Below, piece after piece: positions 1 through 8,060 of a DNA stretch of 51,055 bases. Both the position numbers and the translations under genes were made by a program. The stretch is from the NCBI GenBank assembly GCA_009912175.1, contig WNDQ01000026.1:1-51055 (forward strand), written 5' to 3'. The stretch is from Paracidovorax wautersii (GTDB taxonomy: Bacteria; Pseudomonadota; Gammaproteobacteria; Burkholderiales; Burkholderiaceae_C). Every line of letters starts with the position of its first letter. Position 1 is the stretch's first letter. The notes beneath the pieces are model-generated. The model was not told the DNA's origin. It made no database searches and worked only from the letters and a program-made list of their open reading frames with translations.

Positions 1-78
1 AGCATAGTAGCCGCTTGGAGACACCGACAGCACTCGGCACATCAGACGCACCCTGAATGTGCCTTCGTGCGCTTTCAT
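1..78 (-). CDS. IS3-family transposase OrfB, 5' end only
   Basis: The ATG at 78-76 opens a frame beginning MKAHEGTFRVRLMCRVL and reaching SPSGYYA, the usual start of IS3 OrfB integrases (catalytic DDE domain, mostly outside the window). In a standard IS3 element a -1 shift at the A-run in orfA enters this frame. Rebuilding the sequence without the 23-bp duplication restores exactly that relation; with the duplication present, a single -1 shift no longer does. Whether OrfB is intact beyond the window cannot be seen. Confidence 0.7.
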   Translation of the reverse strand, partial: MKAHEGTFRVRLMCRVLSVSPSGYYA

Positions 79-406
79 CGTTGCGCACTTCACTTGGGCT
101 GTTTGGCGAAGTACGCCGCCGCTTTTTGGCGAAGTACGCCGCCGCTTTTTTTAGGAAAGCGTTCTCCTCCTCCAGCCGCGCCACTTCACGTTTGAGCCGT
201 GCATGTTCGGCCAACTCCAAGCGTTGTGCCTGATCGTCCTGGTCGTGCCGCCGCGCCTGGGCGCGCCAACTGTACAGCTGGGCAGGCTGCAACCCCAGAT
301 CACGAGCCACCGTGGTTACCCCTTCTGTGGCCGCTCGCAACAGTGCCTGCTGCCTGAACTCCAGGCTGAACTCCTGCCCCTTTCTGCCTGCCTTGCTCTT
401 GGTCAT
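1..406 (-). CDS. IS3-family transposase OrfA, C-terminus altered by a tandem duplication
   Basis: The ATG at 406-404 is preceded by a strong AGGAGG site. The protein starts MTKSKAGRKGQEFSLEFRQQ and has the OrfA helix-turn-helix, then a heptad-like region ending EEENAFLKKAAAYFAK. OrfA binds the IS ends and supplies the N-terminal part of the OrfAB transposase. The family tail KKAAAYFAKQPK and its TGA can still be read, but only in a shifted frame, because the 23-bp stretch 128-150 is duplicated at 105-127. In the zero frame translation continues past the normal stop to the window edge. The A7G run at 144-152 (minus strand) is the likely -1 slippage site for making OrfAB. Confidence 0.75.
   Translation of the reverse strand, partial: MTKSKAGRKGQEFSLEFRQQALLRAATEGVTTVARDLGLQPAQLYSWRAQARRHDQDDQAQRLELAEHARLKREVARLEEENAFLKKAAAYFAKKRRRTSPNSPSEVRNDESARRHIQGASDVPSAVGVSKRLLC
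105..150. repeat. 23-bp perfect tandem duplication inside orfA
   Basis: Positions 105-127 and 128-150 are identical 23-bp copies. As 23 is not a multiple of three, the duplication shifts the frame at the 3' end of orfA. Removing one copy restores the family-typical OrfA end and the OrfA/OrfB overlap. Confidence 0.9.
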
Positions 407-466
407 CGTCCACCTCCTATTGCGATAGTTAATCGCTTATAGGGGTGTCCGTGAAACGGGGGCAAG

Positions 467-619
467 ATCACTTTTTCCTTCCCGTCCTTCGCGGCCTACG
501 AGGAATACCGAACCAAGTCCTTCAACGACCCGAAATGCCAGGCGGCGTTCAAGTACGCCGAGGACACACGCTGCATCCTGAGCTACGAGCGCACGTTCTT
601 CCGGCCGGTCTTTGAGTAA
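467..619 (+). pseudogene. 3' stump of a NIPSNAP-like protein gene cut by the IS element
   Basis: An open frame without its own start runs from the IS end to TAA at 617-619. It encodes about 50 residues containing FPSFAAYEEYR, CQAAFKYAEDTRC and a final RTFFRPVFE. The aromatic/charged pattern and the end resemble NIPSNAP-family proteins (ferredoxin-like alpha-beta barrels), but the family call rests on memory of similar tails and is moderate. The 5' part is missing at the exact place where the IS starts, so the simplest reading is disruption by transposition. It ends 55 bp before the reductase start. Confidence 0.5.
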
Positions 620-674
620 GTCACGCGCAGCCCGAGCAATTCGCCGCGACGCCCACCGACAGCCATCGTCCACC

Positions 675-1247
675 ATGAAAACGCAGTTCTACACCGCCAC
701 CAGCCTCGACGGCTTTCTCGCGACGGAAGACGACTCGCTGGACTGGCTGTTTCCGCTCGGGGATCTGAACAACTCCAGCTACCCGGCATTCATCGCGGAC
801 GTCGGCGCCCTGGCGATGGGGTCGGCGACTTACGAATGGATGTTGCGCCATGCGGCCAAGGTCACCGAGGAAACGGGCGCGCCGTGGCCGTACACGCAGC
901 CCGCCTGGGTCTTCTCGCGCCGAGTGTTGCCGGTCATCGAAGGCGCCGACATTCGATTCGTTCAGGGCGACGTGCGCCGCGTTCACGCGGACATGCGTTC
1001 GGCTGCGGGCGACAAGAACATCTGGATCGTCGGCGGCGGCGATCTGGCCGGCCAGTTCTACGACGCAGGGCTGTTGGACGAACTCATCCTGCAGCTGGGT
1101 TCCGCCACGCTCGGCCAGGGCAAGCCGCTGTTTCCGCGCCGGGTGCTGAGCCCGGTTCTGCGCCTGCAGTCTGTTCGTCAGATGGGGGCGGGGATGGCTG
1201 AGCTGCGTTATGAGGTCATCAAGAATCATCCCCCTGGAATCACATGA
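675..1247 (+). CDS. RibD C-terminal/dihydrofolate-reductase-like family protein
   Basis: 190 residues, the size of single-domain RibD_C/DHFR-like proteins of the YyaP/YwjB type. Visible family features are the N-terminal strand and TATSLDGFLA (7-16), DDSLDWL (19-25), MGSATYEW (48-55), the nucleotide-binding IWIVGGGDLAGQF (116-128), LLDELILQL (133-141) and GKPLFP (149-154). These proteins are presumed NADPH-dependent reductases; the substrate is unknown. The ATG at 675 is chosen over an in-frame upstream start at 612 because the fold begins here and the upstream 21 codons overlap the stump's stop. It is probably a hitchhiker next to the IS element. Confidence 0.85.
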   Translation: MKTQFYTATSLDGFLATEDDSLDWLFPLGDLNNSSYPAFIADVGALAMGSATYEWMLRHAAKVTEETGAPWPYTQPAWVFSRRVLPVIEGADIRFVQGDVRRVHADMRSAAGDKNIWIVGGGDLAGQFYDAGLLDELILQLGSATLGQGKPLFPRRVLSPVLRLQSVRQMGAGMAELRYEVIKNHPPGIT

Positions 1248-1567
1248 TTTACCCATCTCGGCTTGGCGAAATGCGTCGACTCCAGCCACCTTCGAATTGA
1301 TAGAGCAAGGACATCTGGCACGCAGTAGCTTTAGCTTTGGGTGCTCATGATCTCCGTTGCCACTGTAGGCGGTGTTTGTATACATGCTGCTTGACGCACC
1401 GCAGACGTAGAGAGGGCCATGCTTAATAGGCGGCTCATTGTTACTGGCCGCCGAGCTTTGGCGTTACTTATCAAGTGCCTTTTCTAGAAGACGGAAGATC
1501 ATCTAGTTCGCACTGGGCCATAAGATCTAATGACCCACACCATTCCAGTGACGAACAAAAGAAATAT
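1248..1567. other. Intergenic stretch without a convincing gene
   Basis: 320 bp between the reductase and the AT-rich membrane gene. Composition falls from GC-rich to AT-rich across it. The only structure seen is an inverted repeat GGCGGC/GCCGCC with a 12-base loop at 1429-1452. No promoter could be picked with confidence. An upstream in-frame extension of the next ORF begins at 1475 but does not look like conserved protein. Confidence 0.5.
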
Positions 1568-2185
1568 ATGGAAACACTTATTCAGCATTTCACAATGAAC
1601 ATGGACAAAAGTCTGTGGACTGCATTTCTTGTTCTAGCCATTTACTTCATTCTAAAAAAAGAACCTTTCCGACTCATCACCTACTACACTGATCGTCGCG
1701 ATAGACATCATGAGTTTGCCCGAATGCTTCTTGACAGTGGGAAACTCACAAATGAGGCCAATGAGTTTCTACGCGAAAACCTGGAGAAAGCAGCCTTTCT
1801 TCAATATTGTGGCATCAGGGCAGATGCACACATGCGATCACGCCTAATCAACTTCCACAAACAATATTTTGAAGAAATCTCATGGACTCTCATTCGGCGC
1901 GCCTATCTATATATACATCTAACAAAAGGGTCCGTCTCGATCAAAATCAATAGGCACGATCATATTCGTGCCTGGATAAGCACGACATTAACATTTCTCG
2001 GCCGCATACACTCTCTATTGGCAATGACTGTGGCGATTGCCAGCTCTCAAAGCACAAGTCAACTCATTGAAATGACCCTGCTGTCGCTCTTATTATTAGG
2101 AGCAACAATGTGTTTTACATTAATAAATCTACCTTATCATGCCGCCCGTCGCATAGATAAAATCATTCGCCGCACAAATATTTAG
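1568..2185 (+). CDS. AT-rich orphan membrane protein of unknown function
   Basis: 205 residues from the ATG at 1568; the open frame extends upstream to 1475. Predicted membrane segments: about 16-29 (LWTAFLVLAIYFIL), 137-158 and 168-188, the last followed by a basic tail (HAARRIDKIIRR). Between the first and second segments lies a charged, mostly helical cytoplasmic region rich in R, H and E (40-130). I do not recognise a family. The gene is far more AT-rich than its surroundings and uses AT-ending codons rarely seen elsewhere in the window, which indicates acquisition from another source. The ribosome site is weak (an AAAAGAA stretch). Confidence 0.6.
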   Translation: METLIQHFTMNMDKSLWTAFLVLAIYFILKKEPFRLITYYTDRRDRHHEFARMLLDSGKLTNEANEFLRENLEKAAFLQYCGIRADAHMRSRLINFHKQYFEEISWTLIRRAYLYIHLTKGSVSIKINRHDHIRAWISTTLTFLGRIHSLLAMTVAIASSQSTSQLIEMTLLSLLLLGATMCFTLINLPYHAARRIDKIIRRTNI

Positions 2186-2327
2186 CGCTCCACCACCTAG
2201 CAACCAATCAAGCCATTTAACAGAATGGTTTCAAAGAAATATTTTTACCAACCCCTGAGGACAACAGATAACATACGCTCAGCAACGTTTGATCCAAGGT
2301 CCAAAATACGAAAGCAAGGAGACCATC

Positions 2328-2648
2328 GTGGCTTCAGAAGTGCTTGAAACCATCACCTATGTTCATGCTCCAGAGGCGGACGCGGCCGCGCCGCCTCCCG
2401 ACAATGAGCGTTACGCCATTGCCTTCAAGTCCGGGGCCGTCGTCACGGTCGAGAACGTTTCGCTAGCCGTCATCACCTACAGCCACCCACCAGGGTATAG
2501 CGGTCCTGTCAAAAGCAACGAGTGGCTGTTGATGCGCGGAAATCGGCCCGTCAATTTATGCAGTCTCTCCGGTTACGGCGCCGCGCCCAATGCAGATATC
2601 GCGCAAGGCTTCACGGCAGCCATCGATGGTCTCATCAAGCTGGCGTGA
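2328..2648 (+). CDS. Small hypothetical protein
   Basis: 106 residues. The GTG at 2328 is preferred to the upstream in-frame start at 2289 because AAGGAG (2316-2321) lies six bases before it. The protein begins VASEVLETITYVHAPEAD, has an acidic/proline-rich linker (ADAAAPPPD) and then a compact beta-rich part with several aromatic residues. No signal peptide or membrane segment is seen and I do not recognise a family. Base composition is back near the genome average. Confidence 0.55.
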   Translation: MASEVLETITYVHAPEADAAAPPPDNERYAIAFKSGAVVTVENVSLAVITYSHPPGYSGPVKSNEWLLMRGNRPVNLCSLSGYGAAPNADIAQGFTAAIDGLIKLA

Positions 2649-2687
2649 GGCCATCACTGTTCGTTCAACCTCCGCGAGAGGCATGGC

Positions 2688-2963
2688 TTGAGCCCGGCAC
2701 AAAGGCCAGGCATTCGCCGATCACTTCTGCTGATCGCGATCAGCCTGTGCGCCACCGCCTCGGCCATCTTCGGCTTTCTCTACTACGGTCTGTATTGGAA
2801 ATACCGCGACCTGTTCAACGAGAATGGCCGCTATTTCGACGAAACCGACAGCGTTGTGTATCAGGATGAAGCAGCCATCCTGATCGTGCCGGCCATTGCT
2901 TTGCTGGTGCTGGCCTTGGGGCTGGGCGTGCTCTGGTGGCGGCGTCACCGTTCACGCGCTTGA
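2688..2963 (+). CDS. Small two-helix membrane protein
   Basis: 91 residues starting at TTG 2688. It has a hydrophobic segment at about 11-33 (SLLLIAISLCATASAIFGFL), a hydrophilic loop rich in Y, D, E and N (34-62), and a second membrane helix at about 63-84 ending in the basic WWRRHRSRA. The loop is probably periplasmic. No family recognised. An alternative ATG at 2683 is out of frame and stops at once. It lies 39 bp after the preceding small gene and could be co-transcribed with it. Confidence 0.5.
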   Translation: MSPAQRPGIRRSLLLIAISLCATASAIFGFLYYGLYWKYRDLFNENGRYFDETDSVVYQDEAAILIVPAIALLVLALGLGVLWWRRHRSRA

Positions 2964-2984
2964 CTGCTTTTTCTTCCGACACAA

Positions 2985-3239
2985 ATGCCCTCCTCCCAAC
3001 TCCCGCCCCTGCCTGAACTCGCCCCCGGCCGCTACCGGCATTACAAGGGCCAGGAATACGAAGTCGTGGCCGTGGCGCGGCACAGCGAGACGCTGGAGCC
3101 AGTGGTGGTTTACCGGGCGTTGTACGGCGAAGGCGGGCTCTGGGTCCGGCCTTATGCCATGTTCTGCGAGGCGGTGATTGTGGATGGCCGCTCGGTGCGC
3201 CGGTTCGCACCGCTCGCGCCGGGCTCGGGCGCGCAATGA
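2985..3239 (+). CDS. DUF1653 domain protein
   Basis: 84 residues, almost all one DUF1653 domain: GRYRHYKGQEYEVVAVARHS near residues 15-34, then EPVVVYRALYGEGGLWVRP and MFCEAV. This small beta-rich domain is common in proteobacteria and its biochemical role is unknown. The length and the motif order GRYRHYKG ... YRALYG ... LWVRP are family-typical. The start ATG at 2985 is the only good candidate. It is 21 bp downstream of the small membrane protein gene. Confidence 0.85.
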   Translation: MPSSQLPPLPELAPGRYRHYKGQEYEVVAVARHSETLEPVVVYRALYGEGGLWVRPYAMFCEAVIVDGRSVRRFAPLAPGSGAQ

Positions 3240-3260
3240 ACACCCGTGCGGGGAATCAAA

Positions 3261-3674
3261 TCACTGCAAGGTCGGCCGCGGGATTGGAATGTCGTTCGAA
3301 ATGGACTTTGTGGGGTCGGGGACTTTTTTGCAGGTCGGCGATGCACCCCATTTGGTGACGATTCCATTTTCAATCAAGAATTTCTGCACGCATTCCCGAT
3401 CGTCTTTTGAGTAATCGTACCACCGCTCCTGCCTGACGTTGCTGCTGATATTCCAGATGTAGCGGTAGGAAATAATCTTGGAGCCACCGGAAAGTTCGTA
3501 GCTGCCCTGGGGAACACCCCATGCCGTGACCAATTTATCCTCAGAAGCCCCGACCCAGCTCGCCGTAATGTCATAGGTGGTCTGAGATCGCTGATTACTC
3601 AATAGATTGGACATCGGCGATCCTGCACAACCGGCCAGAAGAATACAAGCAGCCACGGTCATTACTGTTTTCAT
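3261..3674 (-). CDS. Small lipoprotein
   Basis: 137 residues from the ATG at 3674; an in-frame start at 3725 would add 17 residues ahead of the signal peptide and is less likely. The N-terminus MKTVMTVAACILLAGC is a lipoprotein signal with lipobox LAGC, lipidated Cys at 16. The mature part contains two further Cys (in DRECVQKF and PTCKKV) that could pair. Patterns such as VTAWGVPQGSYEL and ISYRYIW resemble small outer-membrane SmpA/OmlA-like lipoproteins of unknown role. It is transcribed convergently with the DUF1653 gene. Confidence 0.65.
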   Translation of the reverse strand: MKTVMTVAACILLAGCAGSPMSNLLSNQRSQTTYDITASWVGASEDKLVTAWGVPQGSYELSGGSKIISYRYIWNISSNVRQERWYDYSKDDRECVQKFLIENGIVTKWGASPTCKKVPDPTKSISNDIPIPRPTLQ

Positions 3675-3807
3675 GGTGTATAAATTAAGTATAGATGGCA
3701 TTATCGGGAATGTTTTCCACGGCATTCCCGCGCCGAATGTACCATGACGACCCCGCTTGGCAAGGGCGGTTTTGCGCCGGACTAGCGCGTGTTATGCACG
3801 TTGGCCC

Positions 3808-4722
3808 TCAAGGCTCCGTCAACCGATCCCCCCACCCCGCCACCAGCGCCTGGATGGCCTGTGCCGTGACCTTGCAGGCGGGCGAGCGCTTGCCGTGCCG
3901 GGGCAAGGCCAGGGTGACGTGGCGGACCAGGTCGGGGCGCGCCAGCCGGCTGGCCTGCAGCCGGCTGGCGCGCAGGTCGGCGGCGATGGCATAGGGGCCG
4001 AGCACGGAATACAGGCCGGGCTGGTGCGCGACGAGTTCCTTTTGCACGGTGAGTGAATCGGCCTCGGCCACTGCGTTGAGCTGAAAGCCCAGGCTGCGTG
4101 CGGTCTCGTCCAGCGCGTGGCGCCAGTGGCTGGGGCGGCGCGGCAGGACCAGTTGAAGGCCCTGGAGTTGGGCGAAGTTCAGGGTCGGCTCGCGGGTCAA
4201 TTCGTCACCCGCGGCGGCGACCAGGTAGGTGCTGGCGCTGCACAGCAGCTTTTCTTCGCGACCGGCGGGCTTGGCAAAACGAAAGAGCACGGCGAGGTCG
4301 ACGGCGCCGCTGTCGAGCAGGGCGTCCAGCTCGGTGCCTTGCGCTTCCGCCACGTCCAGGGAGATGCCGGGGTGCTCGGCCTGCAGGCGCTCGAACAGGC
4401 GTGTGGTCAGCGGATGCGCCGCCGTCGGGATGATGCCCAGGCGCACCTGGCCGGCGATCTGCCCGGAGGCCGAGCGCAACTCCAGCGCCAGTTGTTCGGT
4501 CTCTTGCAGCCAGGGGCCCAGCCGGCCCGCCACCCGCGCGCCCAGTTCGGTCAGCACCACGCCCCGGCCCGTGCGGCGGAACAGCGCGCCGCCAAAACCA
4601 GCTTCGAAGTCGGTGATCTGGCGGCTGACGTGCGACTGCACGGTCTGCCGGCGCGCGGCCACCTTGCTCAGGCTGCCGGCCTCGGCCACTTCCAGGAACA
4701 AACGAACGGCTGACGGGTTCAC
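3808..4722 (-). CDS. LysR-family transcriptional regulator
   Basis: 304 residues, normal LysR length. The N-terminal winged helix (about 1-60: AVRLFLEVAEAGSLSKVAAR, then QSHVSRQITDFEAGFGGALF) is followed by a linker helix and a substrate-binding domain (about 90-300). The GTG start at 4722 has AGGAGG just upstream. It is divergent from the chimeric dapA::bug gene (121 bp between starts), the usual layout of LysR regulators with Bug-receptor units, so it probably controlled that unit. Inducer unknown. Confidence 0.85.
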   Translation of the reverse strand: MNPSAVRLFLEVAEAGSLSKVAARRQTVQSHVSRQITDFEAGFGGALFRRTGRGVVLTELGARVAGRLGPWLQETEQLALELRSASGQIAGQVRLGIIPTAAHPLTTRLFERLQAEHPGISLDVAEAQGTELDALLDSGAVDLAVLFRFAKPAGREEKLLCSASTYLVAAAGDELTREPTLNFAQLQGLQLVLPRRPSHWRHALDETARSLGFQLNAVAEADSLTVQKELVAHQPGLYSVLGPYAIAADLRASRLQASRLARPDLVRHVTLALPRHGKRSPACKVTAQAIQALVAGWGDRLTEP

Positions 4723-4843
4723 GGCGCCTCCTTTGTCATGCCTGTTATGGCAAGTCTGAAAGCTGTGGAGTTTATCTAGGCAGATGGCTGCGTGCTTTTC
4801 AGAATCGCTTCACCTTCTGTTCCATTTTTCAAAGGAGACATTG

Positions 4844-5797
4844 ATGAACGCACCCGATCTGCGCGGCCTCGTGCCCGCACCCGTGACCCCTTTCACCCGC
4901 GACGGCGCCGTCGATTACCCGGCCATTCAGCGCCTGGGCCGGTGGCTGGGCAGCTTTGAAGGCGTCAAGGGCCTGACCGTGCTGGGCCATGCTGGCGAGG
5001 GCACCTTCCTGGAGCGCGACGAGCAGCTCAAGGTGATCGAGGCCTTCCGCGAATCCGTGGGCGACCGCCTGCCCATCATTGCGGGCATCACGCTGCTGTT
5101 TTCCGCCGCGACCCATGTGCTGGCCCGGCAGGTCCTGGCCAATCCGCCTTACGACCCTGCCACCGACTTCGCGCCGGTCGCGCGTGTGGGCCAGGCCCCG
5201 TTGCTGCTGGTGGTCGCGCCCAACCTGGCGCCCGCCAAGCTCGGCGACGTGCTGGCGGCGGCCCGGCAGCAGCCCGGCCAATGGACGGCGGCCATTCCAG
5301 CCGTGGGCGCGCCCAGCCACCTCGCCACCCTGCTGCTGGCCCAGCAAGGCCGCGTCCAGTTCACTTATGTGCCCTACAAGGGCACGCAGCCCGCGCTGGT
5401 CGACGTTGCGGGCGGCCATGTCAGCCTGCTGATGGATTCGATGATCTCGCTGCTGCCCATGGCCAAGTCCGGCCGGGTCAAGCCCATCGCGGTCACCTCG
5501 CGCCAGCGCAGCGCCCTGGTCCCGGACATTCCCACGCTGCGCGAAAGCGACCTGCCCGATTTCTCCTACGTGCCGTGGTACGGCGTGTGGGCGCCCAAGG
5601 CCACGCCCGCCGACCGCATCGCGCACCTGCACGACGCCATCAACGCCGCCGTGGCCGAACTGGGCCGCAGCGGCGCCTTCGCCAGCCTGGGCATCGAGCC
5701 GGTGGATGAAAGCGTGGACCAGTTCCAGCGCCACATCGCCGCCGACATTGCGCAAGGCGCGGCGCTGCTCAACGCGGCGGGGTTCAAACCCGAATAG
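4844..5797 (+). pseudogene. Chimeric gene: DapA-family N-terminus fused in frame to a Bug/TctC receptor C-terminus
   Basis: A 317-residue open frame with a good AAAGGAG site (4831-4837) and ATG at 4844. Residues 1-82 are the start of a dihydrodipicolinate-synthase-family barrel: LRGLVPAPVTPF, VLGHAGEGTFLERDEQ, RLPIIAGIT. From about residue 83 (TLLFSAATHVLARQVLANPP) the protein is a Bug/TctC solute receptor, complete to its C-terminus (YVPYKGTQPALVDVAGGHV, VPDIPTL, WYGVWAPKATP). Missing are the DapA Tyr/Lys catalytic part and, on the receptor side, the signal peptide and first ~65 residues. Neither activity is expected. The simplest explanation is a deletion joining two adjacent genes near 5090, with CACG at the join; a misassembly would look the same. 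Confidence 0.85.
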
Positions 5798-5828
5798 CGG
5801 CCGGTGCGCGCGCCGTAAGATGCCGGCC

Positions 5829-6326
5829 ATGACGCCCCACACCGCCACCGAAACCCTGCGCATCGAGATCGACGACCTGTCCCGCCCCGCCGTGCACGAC
5901 CTGCTGCACGAGCACCTGGCCCACATGCACACGCTGTCGCCAGCCGACAAGGTCTTCGCGCTGGACCTGGCGAAGCTGCGCGTGCCCGACATCACGTTCT
6001 GGACGGCCTGGCAGGGCGATGCGCTGCTGGGCTGCGGCGCGCTGCGCGAGCTGACGCCCCGGCATGGCGAAATCAAGTCCATGCGCACCCCGGCCAACGC
6101 CCGCCGCCAAGGCGCCGGACGCGCCGTGCTGACGCAGATCATCCAGACCGCCCGCGAACGCGGCTACACGCTGTTGAGCCTGGAAACCGGCACCCATCCC
6201 GAGTTCGGGCCCGCACACCAGCTCTACCGCCGCTTCGGTTTCGAGGACACCGGCCCGTTCGCCGACTACAAAGAAGATCCGCACAGCGTCTTCATGCAGC
6301 TGCGACTGCAGGAAGACGCGGCCTGA
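5829..6326 (+). CDS. GNAT-family N-acetyltransferase
   Basis: 165 residues with the acetyl-CoA binding motif ARRQGAG at 91-97 after the strand EIKSMRT, and the C-terminal YRRFGFEDTGPFADY typical of the YsnE-like GNAT subgroup. It transfers an acetyl group from acetyl-CoA to an amine; the acceptor cannot be told. The ATG at 5829 is chosen over one nine bases upstream (5820) because a -10-like TAAGAT (5816-5821) overlaps the upstream one. It follows the chimeric gene by 31 bp on the same strand. Confidence 0.85.
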   Translation: MTPHTATETLRIEIDDLSRPAVHDLLHEHLAHMHTLSPADKVFALDLAKLRVPDITFWTAWQGDALLGCGALRELTPRHGEIKSMRTPANARRQGAGRAVLTQIIQTARERGYTLLSLETGTHPEFGPAHQLYRRFGFEDTGPFADYKEDPHSVFMQLRLQEDAA

Positions 6327-6336
6327 CCGCCCTGCC

Positions 6337-7967
6337 TCAGAACCCCACCGCCTGCCCGTCGCGCCGCGTGTCGCTGGCCGCCACGTAGCCGTGGTCGGGG
6401 TCGGTGGCTGACAGGCGCCAGATGAACTGGCCGGCGCCGAAGTCCATGTAGGGGTCGTCGATGGACTGCAGTGTGTGGCCCAGGGCCTGCAGGCCGGCGA
6501 CGGTGTCGGCGCGCATCGTGGATTCGACGTCAAGGGTGAAGTCGCGGTTGACCTTCCAGCGCGGCGCGTCGCACGCGGCCTGGGGCTGTTGGCCGTAGTC
6601 GAGCATACGCACCACGGTCTGCAGGTGGCCCTGGGGCTGCATGTCACCGCCCATGACGCCAAAACTCATGACCGGCAGGCCGTTCTGGGTCAGAAAGCCC
6701 GGGATGATGGTGTGGAAGGGGCGCTTGCCGCCGGCCACCACGTTGGCGGACTTGGGGTCCATGGAAAAACCCACGCCCCGGTTCTGCAGACTGATGCCGG
6801 CGCCCGGCACGACCACACCCGAGCCAAAGCCCATGTAGTTGGACTGGATGAACGAGACCATCATGCCCTGCTCATCGGCGGCGGTCAGGTAGATGGTGCC
6901 GCCGGCATGCGGGCGGCCGGCCGCGAATGGCGTGGCCCGGTTGGGGTCGATCAGGCGGGCGCGCTCGGCCAGGTAGCCGTCGTCGAGCATCTGCTCGGGC
7001 GTGACGGCCATGCTGCTCGGATCAGCCACGTAGTGGTAGAGGTCGGCAAAGGCCAGCTTCATGGCTTCGATCTGCAAGTGCTGCGACGCCACGCCGTCCA
7101 CCGGCAGGCTGGCCAGGTCGAACTGCTCCAGGATGCCCAGCGCGATCAGCGCGGCGATGCCCTGGCCGTTGGGCGGGATCTCGTGCAGCGTGTGGCCGCG
7201 GTAGTTCTTGGCGATGGGCGTGACCCACTCGGGCCGGTAGCGGCGCAGGTCGTCCAGCGTCATGGCCGCGCCGCAGGCCCGGCTGTGGGCCGCCATTTTT
7301 TCGGCCAGCTCGCCTTCGTAGAAGTCGCGGCCCCGGCTTTCGGCGATGCGGCGCAGCGTGCGCGCGAAGTCGGGGAAGGTGAATTTTTCGCCCACGCGCG
7401 GCGCGCGGCCGTTCGGCAGGAAGGCTTCGGCAAAGCCGGGCTGATCACGCAACTCGTCCTGCGCGGCCGCCCATTTGTGGGCGACCACGGGCGGCACGGC
7501 GTAGCCGCGCTCGGCAATCGCCATGGCGGGCTCGAACAGGCGCTCGAAGGGCAGCTTGCCCAGGCGCTCGTGCAGCGCGGCCCAGCCGGCGACCGCGCCC
7601 GGCACGGTCACGGTGTCCCAGCCGCGCTTGGGCTGGCGCGCCAGGCCGCGGGCGTCCACGCCATACTGGCGCTCGAAGTAGCTAGGGCTCCAGGCCGCTG
7701 GCGCCACGCCCGAGGCGTTCAGGCCCAGCAGTTGCTGGCCGTCCCACACGATGGCAAAACAGTCGCTGCCCAGGCCGTTGGAGACCGGCTCGACCAGCGT
7801 CATGCACACGGCCGTGGCAATGGCGGCGCCGACGGCGTTGCCGCCTTGTCCAGCATCTGCAGGCCGGCCTGCGCGGCCAACGGGTGCGAGGTCGACACCA
7901 CGTTGCGCGCGAACAGCGGGATGCGGTGCGAGGGATAGGGGTTGTCCCACTGGAAATTCTGGGTCAT
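6337..7967 (-). pseudogene. Gamma-glutamyltransferase family protein, frameshifted near the 5' end
   Basis: The natural start is the ATG at 7967, giving MTQNFQWDNPYPSHRIPLFA and QAGLQMLDK; the frame then breaks at about 7845-7849 and resumes as GNAVGAAIATAV. One missing G (AAGGGCGGC read as AAGGCGGC) explains it. From there to 6337 the protein is a complete Ntn-hydrolase of the GGT family, with catalytic Thr in GGTIYLTAADEQG and the late motifs SLQNRG and MGGDMQPQGH. These enzymes cleave gamma-glutamyl or similar amide bonds, often in the periplasm, but no clear signal peptide is seen here, as in cytosolic homologues. If the missing base is a sequencing error the gene is intact (about 543 residues). 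Confidence 0.8.
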
Positions 7968-8060
7968 GGCGTGTCGTCGTCGGGCGAAAGATGTCCGAAT
8001 CTAGTGAGAATCCCGGGGGAAATCAAACATGCCGCTTTGTTTTTTGGATCAACAAATTTG

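Larger units (their letters stand above)
1..466 (-). mobile_element. IS3-family insertion sequence, one end only
   Basis: Left-hand part of an IS3-type element that runs off the window edge. It carries orfA (helix-turn-helix and leucine-zipper protein) and the first codons of orfB (DDE integrase) on the minus strand. The terminal repeat appears to lie at about 445-466 (TGCCCCCGTTTCACGGACA read on the minus strand), directly next to the truncated gene that ends at 619. The exact end is uncertain because the partner repeat is outside the window. A 23-bp tandem duplication breaks the normal orfA/orfB frame relation. Confidence 0.8.

Noticed and set aside
621-1385. 254-codon minus-strand ORF opposite the reductase gene
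   Set aside because: A shadow frame of the RibD/DHFR-like gene; it has no protein-like features.
1421-1470. Possible integron attC-like site (GGCGGC/GCCGCC hairpin with a nearby GTTA)
   Set aside because: The required GTTRRRY/RYYYAAC core pair is absent and no integrase or cassette array is seen.
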